From contig NZ_JACSMA010000001.1 of the NCBI RefSeq assembly GCF_018618415.1, forward strand, positions 620,001-684,000: 64,000 bases of DNA, read 5' to 3'. The stretch comes from Exiguobacterium sp. s146 (GTDB taxonomy: Bacteria; Bacillota; Bacilli; Exiguobacteriales; Exiguobacteriaceae). Of this stretch, positions 31,357-40,120 are shown in pieces (position 1 is the stretch's first letter; each line of letters starts with the position of its first letter). The position numbers and the translations under genes are program-made. The notes below the pieces were generated by a model that made no database searches, was not told the DNA's origin, and worked only from the letters and a program-made list of their open reading frames with translations.

Positions 31357-32352
31357 ATGAGACGCGACAGAAAAGTTACGGCCATCGGTGGCGGTACGGG
31401 CCTGTCAACGCTCGTACGGGGCTTGAAACATTATCCGCTCGATATCACGGCCATCGTCACGGTCGGGGACGACGGGGGCAGCTCGGGACGCCTCCGGGAC
31501 GAGTTCCATATGTTACCCCCCGGCGATATCCGAAACGTCATCCTCGCCTTGTCCGAGGTCGAGCCGCTCATGGACAAGATTTTGCAATATCGGTTCGACA
31601 GCGGCTATGGGCTCGAAGGTCACTCACTCGGCAACCTCATGTTGACGGCGGCGACGCACATCTGTGAAGGGTCGTTCGTTAAGGCGGTCGACGTCTTGTC
31701 GCAGCTGTTGAACGCCCAAGGCAAGGTGCTCCCGGTGACGGAGACGCTCATGACGCTTGCGGCCGAGTTCGAGGACGGGACGATCGTCAAAGGCGAATCG
31801 AAAATCCCGCTCGTCGAAAAACCGATCAAGCGCTTGTTCCTGCTCGAAGAGGGCATCAAGCCGGCGGCCGGTGTCGTCGAGGCAATCGAGGACGCCGATT
31901 TGATCGTACTCGGACCAGGAAGCCTCTATACGAGCATCATCCCGAACTTGTTGATTCCGGAAGTGCGTGACGCCATCGTCCGCTCCGGGAAGCCGGTCGT
32001 CTATATTTGCAACGTCATGACGCAACCGGGTGAGACGAAAGGGTACGACGCGATGAAGCATTTGAAATCGATCGAGGCGTATCTCGGCAAGTCGACGGTC
32101 GACACGATTGTCGTCAACAACGAACCGATCGAGGACATCTATTTAGAGCGTTACCTCGAGGACGGTTCGGAAGAGGTCCGGTTCGACCGCAAGAAGCTCC
32201 GGAACTATGGCACGAACGTGCTCGCCGGTGACATCGTCGACTATAACCGCGATTACATCCGCCACGACTCAGACGCCATCGCCGGACTCGTCATGCAGCG
32301 CGTGCTGCGCATCAAGAAACCACGCTCGTTCCAAGAGCTCGAGCTGAAATAA
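31357..32352 (+). CDS. yvcK: YvcK/CofD-like gluconeogenesis factor
   Basis: A 331-residue protein of the CofD-like family, with the nucleotide-sugar binding start VTAIGGGTGLSTLVRGLK, then DDGGSSGRLRDE and PPGDIRNVILALS. YvcK is needed for growth on gluconeogenic carbon sources and for correct placement of PBP1. It binds UDP-sugars. The start at ATG 31357 has AAGGAG eight bases away, one base after the rapZ stop. Confidence 0.95.
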   Translation: MRRDRKVTAIGGGTGLSTLVRGLKHYPLDITAIVTVGDDGGSSGRLRDEFHMLPPGDIRNVILALSEVEPLMDKILQYRFDSGYGLEGHSLGNLMLTAATHICEGSFVKAVDVLSQLLNAQGKVLPVTETLMTLAAEFEDGTIVKGESKIPLVEKPIKRLFLLEEGIKPAAGVVEAIEDADLIVLGPGSLYTSIIPNLLIPEVRDAIVRSGKPVVYICNVMTQPGETKGYDAMKHLKSIEAYLGKSTVDTIVVNNEPIEDIYLERYLEDGSEEVRFDRKKLRNYGTNVLAGDIVDYNRDYIRHDSDAIAGLVMQRVLRIKKPRSFQELELK

Positions 32353-32383
32353 GTTGTGATTGAACAGAAAGGAGGGGACTGAC

Positions 32384-33337
32384 ATGAGCTTTGCCTCTGA
32401 CGTCAAAAAAGAACTGACGCAACTCGTCGTGACCGATGCCGAGGCGAAAGCGGAACTGTCCGCACTCGTCCGGATGAACGGGGTCATCTCGCTCGCCTTA
32501 GGGCGGGGGATGACGCTCGACGTCTCGACCGAGAACGCCGCCATCGCACGCCGAATCTATTCCCTCATGAAACGGCTGTACGACCATCATCTCGATTTGT
32601 TCGTACGGAAGAAAATGCGGTTGAAGAAGAACAACGTCTATATCGTCCGGGTCGCCCAACGCGCCGAGACGATGTTGAAGGACCTCGAGATTCTCGGGGA
32701 GAACTATGAGATGATTCGGACGCTCAACTCGGATATGACGCGTGACGAGAATCTCGCCCGGGCCTATTTGCGCGGAGCGTTCCTCGCCGGCGGGTCAATT
32801 AACCATCCGAAGACGTCGTCGTATCACCTCGAGGTGTACAGCCTGTACGAGAACCATAACCAGGCGCTCCGCGACCTCGCCAACCGCTTTGGCTTGAACG
32901 CGAAGACGCTCGAGCGGAAGAAAGGGCATATCCTCTACATCAAGGAGAGCGAAAAAATCTCGGACTTCCTGAAGCTCGTCGGGGCGACGCGCGGCATGCT
33001 CGACTTCGAGGACGCGCGCATCATCAAGGACATGCGCAACTCAGTCAACCGGCTCGTCAACTGTGAGACGGCGAACTTGAACAAGACCGTCGGGGCGGCG
33101 CTCCGCCAAGTCGAGAACATCAAGTTCCTCGAGCGCACGGTCGGGCTTGAAATCTTACCGGTCAAACTCCGTGAGATCGCCGAGCTCCGCGTCACCCATC
33201 AAGACGTCTCGCTCCAAGAACTCGGTGAGATGCTCGAGACGGGACCAATCTCGAAGTCGGGAATCAATCACCGGCTCCGCAAGATCGACCAGATTGCGGA
33301 CAAGGTGCGCAATGGGGAAGAAATCAGCTCAACGTGA
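32384..33337 (+). CDS. whiA: WhiA, LAGLIDADG-like DNA-binding regulator
   Basis: A 317-residue protein with an N-terminal degenerate LAGLIDADG fold ([14 protein letters not shown]...[18 protein letters not shown]) and a C-terminal helix-turn-helix (about 225-310, [16 protein letters not shown]). WhiA controls sporulation septation in Streptomyces. In Bacillus it influences division and chromosome segregation. The start at ATG 32384 has AAAGGAGGGG upstream; in-frame ATG 32360 precedes that site. In B. subtilis, crh follows; here it does not. Confidence 0.95.
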   Translation: MSFASDVKKELTQLVVTDAEAKAELSALVRMNGVISLALGRGMTLDVSTENAAIARRIYSLMKRLYDHHLDLFVRKKMRLKKNNVYIVRVAQRAETMLKDLEILGENYEMIRTLNSDMTRDENLARAYLRGAFLAGGSINHPKTSSYHLEVYSLYENHNQALRDLANRFGLNAKTLERKKGHILYIKESEKISDFLKLVGATRGMLDFEDARIIKDMRNSVNRLVNCETANLNKTVGAALRQVENIKFLERTVGLEILPVKLREIAELRVTHQDVSLQELGEMLETGPISKSGINHRLRKIDQIADKVRNGEEISST

Positions 33338-33343
33338 CGCTGG

Positions 33344-33372
33344 TTGCGCCAAAACCATTCTTCCTATATAAT
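33344..33372 (+). promoter_or_regulatory. Promoter of the ribbon-helix-helix gene
   Basis: TTGCGC, 17 bases, TATAAT, immediately after the whiA stop codon. The small downstream gene therefore has its own promoter. Confidence 0.6.
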
Positions 33373-33418
33373 TAGCAATTGTGTATAAGACTTAGATAAT
33401 GTAACTTAAAGGAGCTTC

Positions 33419-33661
33419 ATGATTATGTCGAATGCAAAGAAAAGAATCTCGCTCACGATTGACGCTGACTTAGACCAGGTCATCACGGAGCGTGCGAAAC
33501 AAATCGGGATCCCGAAAAGCGCTCTCGTCACGTTCGCGACAAGCCTCTTCCTCAACCAATTGCGGGCTGAAGAAGTATTGTCAGGCGACACGAATGCCAT
33601 CTATCAGGTCATCCGTAAAGACTATGAACTGCTCACGAGCGTTGATAACTTAGACAAATAA
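33419..33661 (+). CDS. Small ribbon-helix-helix (CopG-like) protein
   Basis: An 80-residue product. KRISLTIDADLDQVITERA followed by GIPKSALVTFATSLFL has the beta strand-helix-helix pattern of CopG/Arc DNA-binding proteins. The C-terminal 30 residues are acidic and unassigned. AAAGGAG precedes two in-frame ATGs, at 33419 (four bases away) and 33425 (ten bases away), so the start is uncertain by two codons. There is no partner toxin next to it, so a plain regulator is more likely than an antitoxin. It stands where Bacillus has crh. Confidence 0.75.
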   Translation: MIMSNAKKRISLTIDADLDQVITERAKQIGIPKSALVTFATSLFLNQLRAEEVLSGDTNAIYQVIRKDYELLTSVDNLDK

Positions 33662-33666
33662 TTGCG

Positions 33667-33693
33667 AAAGGCTGACTCCGGTCAGCCTTTTTT
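33667..33693 (+). terminator. Terminator after the ribbon-helix-helix gene
   Basis: A stem AAGGCTGAC/GTCAGCCTT with a TCCG loop, then a T run. Confidence 0.9.
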
Positions 33694-33756
33694 GGTTGCA
33701 TCCGGCCCTGAAATTTGAAATAGTGGTTGTATTGAATTTGAATGGAGGTCGTTCCA

Positions 33757-34272
33757 ATGGGGCAAATCTTGCTCATCCTTGTTTTACAACTACTTTATGT
33801 ACCGGTGTTGACGCTTCGGACCATCATGCTCGTCAAAGGGAAAACGATGATTGCGGGGCTGTTCGGTACGCTTGAGACGCTCATCTATATCTTCGCGCTC
33901 GGCATCGTGTTCCAAGATTTGACGACGATTGGGATGATCGTCTATGCGGTCGGCTTCGGGCTCGGTATTCTCGTCGGCGGTTACGTCGAGCGCAAGCTTG
34001 CGATCGGCTACAATATGATTCAAGTGCACACGCAAGAGTTCCCGGCCGAGCTCATCCAGAAGATGCGCGACAGCGGCTACGGGGTGACGCACTATCAAGG
34101 TCAGGGACGTGACGGCATCCGCTATCGTCTCGACGTCTTGGCGGCACGGACACGGATGAAGGATTTGCGTCAAATGGTCGAGGAGTATGAGCCGAAGGCG
34201 TTCCTCGTCGCTTTCGACCCAATCGACTTTAAAGGCGGCTATATGATGAAAGGGCTCCGACGCCCGAAATGA
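33757..34272 (+). CDS. UPF0316 (YebE-like) membrane protein
   Basis: A 171-residue protein with three hydrophobic helices (about 1-22, 30-50, 56-76) and a soluble C-terminal DUF2179-like domain (about 85-165, IQVHTQEFPAELIQKMRDSGYGV). The N-terminal pattern with PVLTLRTIMLVKGK is typical of UPF0316/DUF5698. The function is unknown. Start: ATG 33757 with GGAGGT eight bases upstream. The C-terminal domain resembles that of the YitT proteins elsewhere in the window. Confidence 0.85.
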   Translation: MGQILLILVLQLLYVPVLTLRTIMLVKGKTMIAGLFGTLETLIYIFALGIVFQDLTTIGMIVYAVGFGLGILVGGYVERKLAIGYNMIQVHTQEFPAELIQKMRDSGYGVTHYQGQGRDGIRYRLDVLAARTRMKDLRQMVEEYEPKAFLVAFDPIDFKGGYMMKGLRRPK

Positions 34273-34277
34273 ACGGG

Positions 34278-34304
34278 ACGACTCACGGAAGTGGGTCGTT
34301 TTTT
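34278..34304 (+). terminator. Terminator after the UPF0316 gene
   Basis: A stem ACGACTCAC/GTGGGTCGT (one G-T pair) with a GGAA loop and a following T run. Confidence 0.85.
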
Positions 34305-34343
34305 CGTGGAACGGGGAATAGACGTACAAAGGGGATGAGCGGA

Positions 34344-34775
34344 TTGAGACGAAAAGGATTATGGATCGCTGTGATTGGATTGCTCGTGGTCGGAGGGGCG
34401 TTGTACGCCACCTCGTTTTGGAAGTCGGAGACGTCGCTCAAACCGCCGCTCCCGACGGTCCGGGTAGGCAGCGTGACCGCGGAAGTGAAACAGTCGACGT
34501 TCTGTTGGTCGGACGGAGGCGAGGCGGTATGTGAGGACCATGGGTTACCCGAGGCGGACGACTTGAAGCTCGTGCCGGTCGAAGCGGGGGCCGAGATTGA
34601 TGTCGAGTTTCACGCCGAGCCGTCGAACGCCTCGTTCCATCAAGTGATTGACGGGGAGCTCGTCCCGGCTGAACCGGTCGTGCCCGACGAACCCGGCGTC
34701 TATGTATTCGAGACGGGCGGAGACTGGACGCAAGGCGATAGTCGCTATGTGTTCGGGGTCGAGGTCAAGGAATAA
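34344..34775 (+). CDS. Small membrane-anchored extracytoplasmic protein
   Basis: A 143-residue product with a single N-terminal helix (WIAVIGLLVVGGALYAT) and a soluble outer part. The outer part has two cysteines (STFCWSDGGEAVCEDHG), possibly a disulfide, followed by a beta-rich segment ending FETGGDWTQGDSRYVFGV. I do not recognise the family. The start is uncertain: AAAGGGG directly abuts ATG 34335, whereas TTG 34344 lies nine bases away and is preferred. Confidence 0.65.
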   Translation: MRRKGLWIAVIGLLVVGGALYATSFWKSETSLKPPLPTVRVGSVTAEVKQSTFCWSDGGEAVCEDHGLPEADDLKLVPVEAGAEIDVEFHAEPSNASFHQVIDGELVPAEPVVPDEPGVYVFETGGDWTQGDSRYVFGVEVKE

Positions 34776-34832
34776 AAATGTTGACCTGTCCGCTACGGGC
34801 GGCTTTATGATAAACGAGAAGGGGGGACGCCA

Positions 34833-35528
34833 ATGATTCAAATCGGAAAAGTGGTTCATCTAACGGGGTTGTCCACTAAGGCAATCAAATGGTATGAAGC
34901 GAAAGGACTTGTCCAACCGACTCGTTTAGACAATCAGTATCGGTTATACGGGATGGAAGAAATAAGGCGCTTGAACGAAATCAAATTACTACGTCAAATG
35001 GGCATCTCGCTCGAACAAATTCAAACGGCAGAAAGTGTGAGTGGGTTACTCGACAGCAGACTTGATGAGGTCCAACGTGAAATCGAGGCGTTGCGACAAG
35101 TTGAGCAACAAATTAAATGGATGCAAACAGGGGGAGATTCAATGAAAGTACGTTATGAGATGTGGGACCAACCGAAAATCGTAAACGGCTATGTATCAGA
35201 ACTCACCAAAATCCCATTCGTTTGGGAAAAGCTGCAACCAGAGCTGACGACAGACGAATCATATGGCGTCTGTTTAGCGAAAGAAGAAACCTATTTAGCA
35301 GGGATGACTAATCCTGTCACAGGTGAAGACGGAAGACAGGTTGAACTGTCGGCAGGACGGTATCTTGTCGCCACGGTCGAAGGGGGAATTCCAGGCATTC
35401 CTACAACATATAATCAACTTCTAGCATTGCCGGATGTAACGTTGCGAGATGCACTCGATTTTGAGCGCTACATTCATGGACAAGACGGAGCCGACGACTT
35501 GATTGAGATTTGGTTGCCCGTCCAATAA
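34833..35528 (+). CDS. MerR-family regulator with GyrI-like effector domain
   Basis: A 231-residue activator-type protein. The N-terminal winged helix (about 1-70) starts IQIGKVVHLTGLSTKAIKWYE with NQYRLYGMEEIRRL, then a coiled-coil dimer helix (about 75-105) and a C-terminal SOUL/GyrI-like ligand-binding domain (about 108-231). Such proteins bind hydrophobic or cationic ligands and twist a long-spacer promoter into an active form. The target is unknown and no transporter gene is adjacent. Codon use is AT-richer than that of its neighbours, which may indicate transfer. Confidence 0.85.
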   Translation: MIQIGKVVHLTGLSTKAIKWYEAKGLVQPTRLDNQYRLYGMEEIRRLNEIKLLRQMGISLEQIQTAESVSGLLDSRLDEVQREIEALRQVEQQIKWMQTGGDSMKVRYEMWDQPKIVNGYVSELTKIPFVWEKLQPELTTDESYGVCLAKEETYLAGMTNPVTGEDGRQVELSAGRYLVATVEGGIPGIPTTYNQLLALPDVTLRDALDFERYIHGQDGADDLIEIWLPVQ

Positions 35529-35529
35529 C

Positions 35530-35570
35530 AAAGAAGTGCCTTTCCCGAAGTTGGGAAAGGCACTTTTGGA
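35530..35570. terminator. Bidirectional terminator between the merR-type gene and clpP
   Basis: A perfect 13-bp stem AAGTGCCTTTCCC/GGGAAAGGCACTT with a 6-base loop, T residues on the right and A residues on the left. Confidence 0.85.
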
Positions 35571-36146
35571 TTAACGCGTCATGACTTTGTCGATGAGACC
35601 GTAGTCTTTCGCTTGGTCAGCTGACATGAAGTAGTCGCGCTCTGTGTCGCGCTCGATGACTTCAAGCGGCTGGCCAGTGTTGTCGGCCATGATTTGGTTC
35701 AATTTCTCACGCATCTTGATGATGCGCTCGGCATGGATTTTGATATCCGATGCTTGACCTTGCGTACCGCCGAGCGGTTGGTGAATCATGATCTCCGCGT
35801 TCGGAAGCGCGAAGCGTTTGCCTTTTTCACCGGCTTGGAGCAAGAAGGCACCCATCGATGCGGCCATTCCGATACAAATCGTCGACACGTTCGGCTTGAT
35901 GAAGTTCATCGTGTCATAAATCGCCATTCCGGAAGTGATCGAACCACCCGGGCTGTTGATGTAAAGTGAGATGTCCTTATCTGGGTCCTCGGCTGCAAGG
36001 AAGAGCAGCTGGGCGACGATCGAGTTGGCGACGTTGTCGTCGATCGCACTTCCGAGCAAGATGATGCGGTCCTTGAGCAAGCGTGAGTAAATATCGTACG
36101 CGCGTTCCCCGCGACCTGTTTGTTCGATAACTGTTGGAATTAACAT
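35571..36146 (-). CDS. clpP: ATP-dependent Clp protease proteolytic subunit
   Basis: A 191-residue serine peptidase that forms the double-ring chamber used by ClpC, ClpX and ClpE. The catalytic triad is Ser97 (GMAASMGAF), His122 (MIHQPLGG) and Asp171 (ERDYFMS). Start: ATG 36146 with AAAGGAGG upstream; the frame extends to 36179 but lacks a second site. It is likely under CtsR-type heat-shock control (see the promoter feature). ClpP with ClpC and MecA would normally degrade ComK; the ComK here seems to lack the MecA motif. Confidence 0.98.
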   Translation of the reverse strand: MLIPTVIEQTGRGERAYDIYSRLLKDRIILLGSAIDDNVANSIVAQLLFLAAEDPDKDISLYINSPGGSITSGMAIYDTMNFIKPNVSTICIGMAASMGAFLLQAGEKGKRFALPNAEIMIHQPLGGTQGQASDIKIHAERIIKMREKLNQIMADNTGQPLEVIERDTERDYFMSADQAKDYGLIDKVMTR

Positions 36147-36179
36147 TGAATCTGCCTCCTTTATGTAGGTTGTAAACAT

Positions 36180-36230
36180 ATCATACCGCTATAGTCAATG
36201 TTGGTCAAACGATAGTCATCGTTTTTGACC
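36180..36230 (-). promoter_or_regulatory. clpP promoter with inverted CtsR-like heptads
   Basis: Reading leftward, TTGACC, 17 bases, TATGAT forms the promoter. The -35 box lies within a GGTCAAA heptad (plus strand 36203-36209), and a mirror copy TTTGACC lies at 36224-36230. CtsR normally binds tandem direct GGTCAAA heptads. Here the two perfect heptads are inverted, with a weaker AGTCA between them. CtsR control is likely but not proven. Confidence 0.6.
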
Positions 36231-36260
36231 TATTCCACGCATTCGAGATTTTAAAACGAC

Positions 36261-36290
36261 AAAAGAGGCCAGGCATCTGCCTGACCTCTT
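36261..36290 (-). terminator. Terminator after tRNA-Arg
   Basis: On the minus strand, arms AAGAGGTCAGGC and GCCTGGCCTCTT with an AGAT loop, ending in TTTT. It begins 8 bases after the tRNA. Confidence 0.85.
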
Positions 36291-36297
36291 GCTGTGA

Positions 36298-36370
36298 TAC
36301 ACCCGGAGAGATTCGAACTCCCGACACCTGGCACCGGAAACCAGTGCTCTATCCCCTGAGCTACGGGTGC
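36298..36370 (-). tRNA. tRNA-Arg (anticodon CCG)
   Basis: A complete 73-base cloverleaf. The acceptor stem is GCACCCG with CGGGTGT, the D arm GCTCAGGGGATAGAGC, the anticodon stem CTGGT/GCCAG with loop TTCCGGT (anticodon CCG, reading CGG codons), and the T loop TTCGAAT. The CCA end is not encoded. Confidence 0.95.
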
Positions 36371-36493
36371 ATGTTCTCTGACACGATTTATTATACATTT
36401 GTTTTTTTAAAAAAGCAATCCTGTTCGGCTCACTTTTTTTTGAGCGCGATTTCCCGCTGTTCGTTACAATAGGAAGCGAGAGGGGTGTGACCG

Positions 36494-37636
36494 ATGCAAC
36501 GGCAAGAACAGCAACAACTTCAAACCCAACAGCTGACCCAGGACATGGTCCGGCGGCTGCCGATTCTCGAGGCGGACCGGACGGCGATCGCCTTTCAGCT
36601 CGGCCGGTTGGCACGACGCAATCCGAGCATCGCCACGGGGAGCGGTGCGGTCGAGTGGGTGGCCGATACGGCGAGCGGTTTCGAGGAACGCTTGTTCAAG
36701 CAGATCGAGGAAGGGAGCGGGACCGAGGTCCAGCGTGCGCTCCAGAAACGGCTCGTTTTCGCGCTCGACCATCGTGGTCTACTACCGGAGAGCGACTCCG
36801 TGCTCGCCCATCGTTTCGATGTCGATGTGGCGGACGTCGAGGCGGCGCGCCAGGCGCTCTTGTTTCTAGAACCGACGGGCGTCGGGGCCCGGAACGAACG
36901 TGACTGCCAATATCGGCATGCGATTGAACATGACGACCCGCTCGTCTTGGACGTGTTCGAGGCGCTCGACGCGCACCTCGATGACATCGCCAAGCGACTC
37001 GACATCTCGGTTGCCGAGTACGAACGTGTGACGCGCATCGTGGCGACACTTCCGAAGACGCCACTATTATATGAAGTAACCGAACACGTCGTCCCGGAAC
37101 TTGAAGTCGTCCGTCGTGACGGCGAGCTCGTGACGATATGGTTCAGTCCGACGCTCGATGTGGCTCGGATTGGGGACGACCGCGAGGCGAAATGGTGGCA
37201 TGAGACGCTCGAGATGCGGAACGCGACGCTTCGAATGGTATGGGCCGTCATCGCCGAACGGCAACGCGACTGGTTGGACGGGAAGCTCGTCTTGCATCCG
37301 TTGACGCGAAAAGAAGTCGCCGAACAGATCGGCAAGCACGAGTCGACCGTCGGCCGGGCGATTCAAGGCAAATACGTGACGACCGAAGGCGGCGTGATGG
37401 CGTGGCGTCACTTTTTCGTCCGGGCCTCGCACGGGCAATCGCCGTTCATGGTGAAGAAGGCGCTCGCCGAACTGATTCAACAAGAGACGTCGCCGTTGAG
37501 CGATGCCGCACTCATGCGCGAGCTGGCAAGGCTCGGCTATACGGTGACACGACGGACCGTGGCAAACTATCGGGAGGCGCTCGGTTTTGGAAACTCGCGG
37601 GAGCGGGAACGACAACTATGGAAAGGAGGGGACTGA
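36494..37636 (+). CDS. rpoN: RNA polymerase sigma-54 factor (SigL)
   Basis: A 380-residue sigma-54. Region I is glutamine/leucine-rich (QQQLQTQQLTQDMVRRLPIL), then a core-binding domain with FLEPTGVGARNERDC, a DNA-binding helix-turn-helix with LTRKEVAEQIGKHESTVGRAI, and the RpoN box TRRTVANYRE (352-361), close to the consensus ARRTVAKYRE. It recognises -24/-12 promoters and needs an enhancer-binding ATPase. None is in this window. It is shorter than B. subtilis SigL, mainly in the linker after region I. The start has GAGGGG upstream. Confidence 0.92.
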   Translation: MQRQEQQQLQTQQLTQDMVRRLPILEADRTAIAFQLGRLARRNPSIATGSGAVEWVADTASGFEERLFKQIEEGSGTEVQRALQKRLVFALDHRGLLPESDSVLAHRFDVDVADVEAARQALLFLEPTGVGARNERDCQYRHAIEHDDPLVLDVFEALDAHLDDIAKRLDISVAEYERVTRIVATLPKTPLLYEVTEHVVPELEVVRRDGELVTIWFSPTLDVARIGDDREAKWWHETLEMRNATLRMVWAVIAERQRDWLDGKLVLHPLTRKEVAEQIGKHESTVGRAIQGKYVTTEGGVMAWRHFFVRASHGQSPFMVKKALAELIQQETSPLSDAALMRELARLGYTVTRRTVANYREALGFGNSRERERQLWKGGD

Positions 37637-37637
37637 C

Positions 37638-37895
37638 ATGGTTCTGACGTTATACCGCCGCGCCAACTGTTCGCTTTGCGAGGAGGCGCTCGTCATGCTT
37701 GAATGGCTCATGGAAGACTATCCGTTCGAGCTCGAGCAAATCGATATCACCGGCAACGAAGAACTCGAGGCGAAGTACTTGTTTGAGATCCCTGTCGTCT
37801 TACACGAGGGACGGGTGATTAGTCAAGGTCGATACGATGACAGTAAAGTTGAAGATTTTGTTAAGTATACGCTTACATCGAAAAAAAACGTTTGA
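37638..37895 (+). CDS. Glutaredoxin-like thiol protein
   Basis: An 85-residue thioredoxin-fold protein with a CSLC redox motif near residue 11 (RRANCSLCEEA) and the cis-proline in FEIPVVLHEG. It is likely a thiol-disulfide exchange protein of the DUF836/glutaredoxin family; its partner is unknown. ATG 37638 has AAAGGAGGGG upstream and lies one base after the rpoN stop, so the two are probably co-translated. Its 3' end lies just before the cggR promoter. Confidence 0.85.
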   Translation: MVLTLYRRANCSLCEEALVMLEWLMEDYPFELEQIDITGNEELEAKYLFEIPVVLHEGRVISQGRYDDSKVEDFVKYTLTSKKNV

Positions 37896-37900
37896 AGGGG

Positions 37901-37929
37901 TTGCAAGACGGAAAGGTGATTGATAAGAT
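37901..37929 (+). promoter_or_regulatory. Promoter of the cggR-gapA operon
   Basis: TTGCAA, 17 bases, TAAGAT, followed within about 13 bases by the CggR operator. A repressor bound there would block elongation or clearance, as in B. subtilis. Confidence 0.75.
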
Positions 37930-37941
37930 GAAGTCGTAGCG

Positions 37942-37978
37942 GTGGGACGCAAATATAAAAGTGGGACAAAAAATGTCC
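37942..37978 (+). promoter_or_regulatory. CggR operator
   Basis: Two GGGAC boxes, 37944-37948 and 37963-37967. The second is followed after six bases by TGTCC, giving GTGGGACAAAAAATGTCC. The 19-base spacing between the GGGAC boxes equals that of the B. subtilis operator (GGGAC-N6-TGTC-N4-GGGAC-N6-TGTCC). The inner TGTC of the left half is replaced by ATAA. Confidence 0.85.
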
Positions 37979-38004
37979 ATGCTTTAAGTCGAGGGGGAAT
38001 GAGT

Positions 38005-39033
38005 ATGATCCAGCAACTGATTCAAGTTCAGAAGCAAATCGTTCCCGACATGCTCGATACGCTCCGACATCGTTACGATATCTTACATTATGTCCGTTTG
38101 ATGCAGCCGATCGGCCGCAGGACATTGGCCACAAGCCTTGGGCTGACGGAACGAATCCTAAGACGAGAAGTTGACTTTTTGAAAGACCAAGGTCTATTAA
38201 TGGTCGCTACTCAAGGTATTTCCCTTACGGAATCGGGCCGAAACGTTCTCCGGGACTTGCACGAGGTCATGGGAGAGATCCTAGGCATCTCGGAAGTCGC
38301 GCGAGAACTCGAGCAAAAACTAGGCGTTCGCCAAGTCGTCATCGTACCGGGTGATTCCGACGAGACGTTCTGGGTCCAGCGAGATATCGGCCGGGCCGCC
38401 GTCACGCAATTAAAAGCGCGACTGGCACCGGACGACAATATCATCGCGGTCACAGGCGGGACGACGATGGCATCGGTTGCGGCCATGATGTCGCCCGATA
38501 AAAAAGAACGACCGATGCATTTCGTGCCAGCACGCGGCGGACTCGGAGAGACGCTCGAGTTACAGGCGAACACCGTCTGTTCTCGGATGGCCGACCGGGC
38601 CCATGCCGACTATCATTTACTCCACATTCCGGACGAGGTTTCGCAAGAGACATTCGAGCGGATGGTGGAGGAACCTAGCATTAAAAATGTACTGGAAATG
38701 ATTAGAGCGGCGCGAATTGTGGTACATGGAATTGGTGAGGCGGAAACGATGGCGAAACGCCGTCACGCGTCACCAGAGCATTTGCGGATGATCGAACGCC
38801 ACGATGCCGTCGCCGAAGCGTTCGGATATTACTTCAACGCAGAAGGTGAAATCGTGCATCGGGTCAAGACGGTCGGGATCCAATTGGAGGAGCTCGACAA
38901 CATGGACACCGTCATCGCTGTCGCTGGAGGGAAATCGAAGGCACAGGCGATTGCCGCATATGCGAAACACACGCCGAACATCATCCTCGTCACAGACGAA
39001 GGTGCGGCGACAGAATTATTAAATCGTTATTAA
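38005..39033 (+). CDS. cggR: Central glycolytic genes repressor CggR
   Basis: A 342-residue SorC/DeoR-type repressor. The N-terminal helix-turn-helix (about 25-75, [20 protein letters not shown]) is followed by a sugar-phosphate binding domain (about 90-340) with [13 protein letters not shown] and [13 protein letters not shown]. Fructose-1,6-bisphosphate releases CggR from its operator, switching on glycolytic genes. ATG 38005 has GAGGGGG seven bases before it; ATG 37999 is too close. gapA follows. Confidence 0.96.
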   Translation: MIQQLIQVQKQIVPDMLDTLRHRYDILHYVRLMQPIGRRTLATSLGLTERILRREVDFLKDQGLLMVATQGISLTESGRNVLRDLHEVMGEILGISEVARELEQKLGVRQVVIVPGDSDETFWVQRDIGRAAVTQLKARLAPDDNIIAVTGGTTMASVAAMMSPDKKERPMHFVPARGGLGETLELQANTVCSRMADRAHADYHLLHIPDEVSQETFERMVEEPSIKNVLEMIRAARIVVHGIGEAETMAKRRHASPEHLRMIERHDAVAEAFGYYFNAEGEIVHRVKTVGIQLEELDNMDTVIAVAGGKSKAQAIAAYAKHTPNIILVTDEGAATELLNRY

Positions 39034-39091
39034 AGAGTTGACCCCCGTTGGCTCTTCAATAAATAGCTTCTACCCTAAGGAGGAAATTAAC

Positions 39092-40099
39092 ATGGCAGTA
39101 AAAGTTGGTATTAACGGATTTGGACGTATTGGTCGTTTGGCATTCCGCGAGATCATCAAAAACGAAGGAATCGAAGTTGTTGCAATCAACGACTTGACTG
39201 ACACGAAGATGCTTGCTCACCTTCTCAAGTATGACACGACTCAAGGTCGTTTCGACGGAGACGTTGAAGTACATGACGATCACTTCCTCGTAAACGGCGA
39301 GAAAGTCATCACACTTGCTAACCGTAACCCAGAAGAACTCCCATGGGGCGAGCTCGGTGTTGACATCGTCCTCGAATGTACTGGATTCTTCACAGACAAA
39401 GAGAAAGCGGAGCTTCACTTGAAAGCTGGCGCGAAAAAAGTTGTCATCTCGGCTCCAGCTACAGGTGACATGAAGACTGTTGTTTACAACACAAACCACG
39501 ACATCCTCGATGGTACAGAGACAGTTATCTCTGGTGCTTCATGTACGACAAACTGCTTGGCGCCAATGGCGAAAGTTCTCCAAGACCAGTTCGGAATCGT
39601 TGAAGGTCTCATGACGACGATCCACGCTTACACAGGCGACCAAAACACGCTTGACGCTCCACACCCGAAAGGCGACTTCCGTCGTGCGCGTGCAGCAGCA
39701 GCGAACATCGTACCGAACACAACTGGTGCGGCTAAAGCGATCGGCCTCGTTATCCCAGAACTTCAAGGTAAACTTGACGGTGCGGCACAACGTGTACCAG
39801 TTGCTACAGGTTCACTCACAGAGCTCGTAACAGTTCTTGAGAAAACTGTATCTGTTGACGAAATCAACGCAGCAATGAAAGCAGCAGCGAACGAGTCTTA
39901 CGGTTACACTGAAGACGAAATCGTATCTTCTGACATCGTCGGAATCACTTACGGTTCACTCTTCGATGCAACGCAAACAAAAGTAATGACAGTTGGCGAC
40001 AAGCAACTCGTTAAGACAGTTTCTTGGTACGACAACGAAATGTCTTACACTGCACAATTGGTTCGCACACTCAAGCACTTCGCTGAAATCGCGAAGTAA
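39092..40099 (+). CDS. gapA: Glyceraldehyde-3-phosphate dehydrogenase (glycolytic)
   Basis: Oxidises and phosphorylates glyceraldehyde-3-phosphate to 1,3-bisphosphoglycerate with NAD+. The 335-residue product has the Rossmann start [17 protein letters not shown] and the catalytic Cys in [10 protein letters not shown], with [14 protein letters not shown] after it. AAGGAGG lies upstream of ATG 39092. Codon use is far more biased and AT-richer than in neighbours such as cggR, as expected for one of the most expressed genes. Confidence 0.98.
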   Translation: MAVKVGINGFGRIGRLAFREIIKNEGIEVVAINDLTDTKMLAHLLKYDTTQGRFDGDVEVHDDHFLVNGEKVITLANRNPEELPWGELGVDIVLECTGFFTDKEKAELHLKAGAKKVVISAPATGDMKTVVYNTNHDILDGTETVISGASCTTNCLAPMAKVLQDQFGIVEGLMTTIHAYTGDQNTLDAPHPKGDFRRARAAAANIVPNTTGAAKAIGLVIPELQGKLDGAAQRVPVATGSLTELVTVLEKTVSVDEINAAMKAAANESYGYTEDEIVSSDIVGITYGSLFDATQTKVMTVGDKQLVKTVSWYDNEMSYTAQLVRTLKHFAEIAK

Positions 40100-40120
40100 G
40101 TTCGTGAACTAAATAGAATC

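Noticed and set aside
33419-33661. Toxin-antitoxin locus
   Set aside because: The ribbon-helix-helix protein is followed directly by a strong terminator and no toxin-like gene is adjacent.
37861-37878. cre-like sequence near the end of the glutaredoxin-like gene
   Set aside because: Only a partial match (TGTAAGCG then TATACT on the opposite strand) inside a coding region and upstream of a promoter already controlled by CggR.
37941-37952. 12-base word GCGGTGGGACGC shared by the CggR operator and the 111-bp repeat at 45089
   Set aside because: The repeat lacks the second GGGAC-N6-TGTC half, so CggR binding there is unlikely. The match looks accidental.
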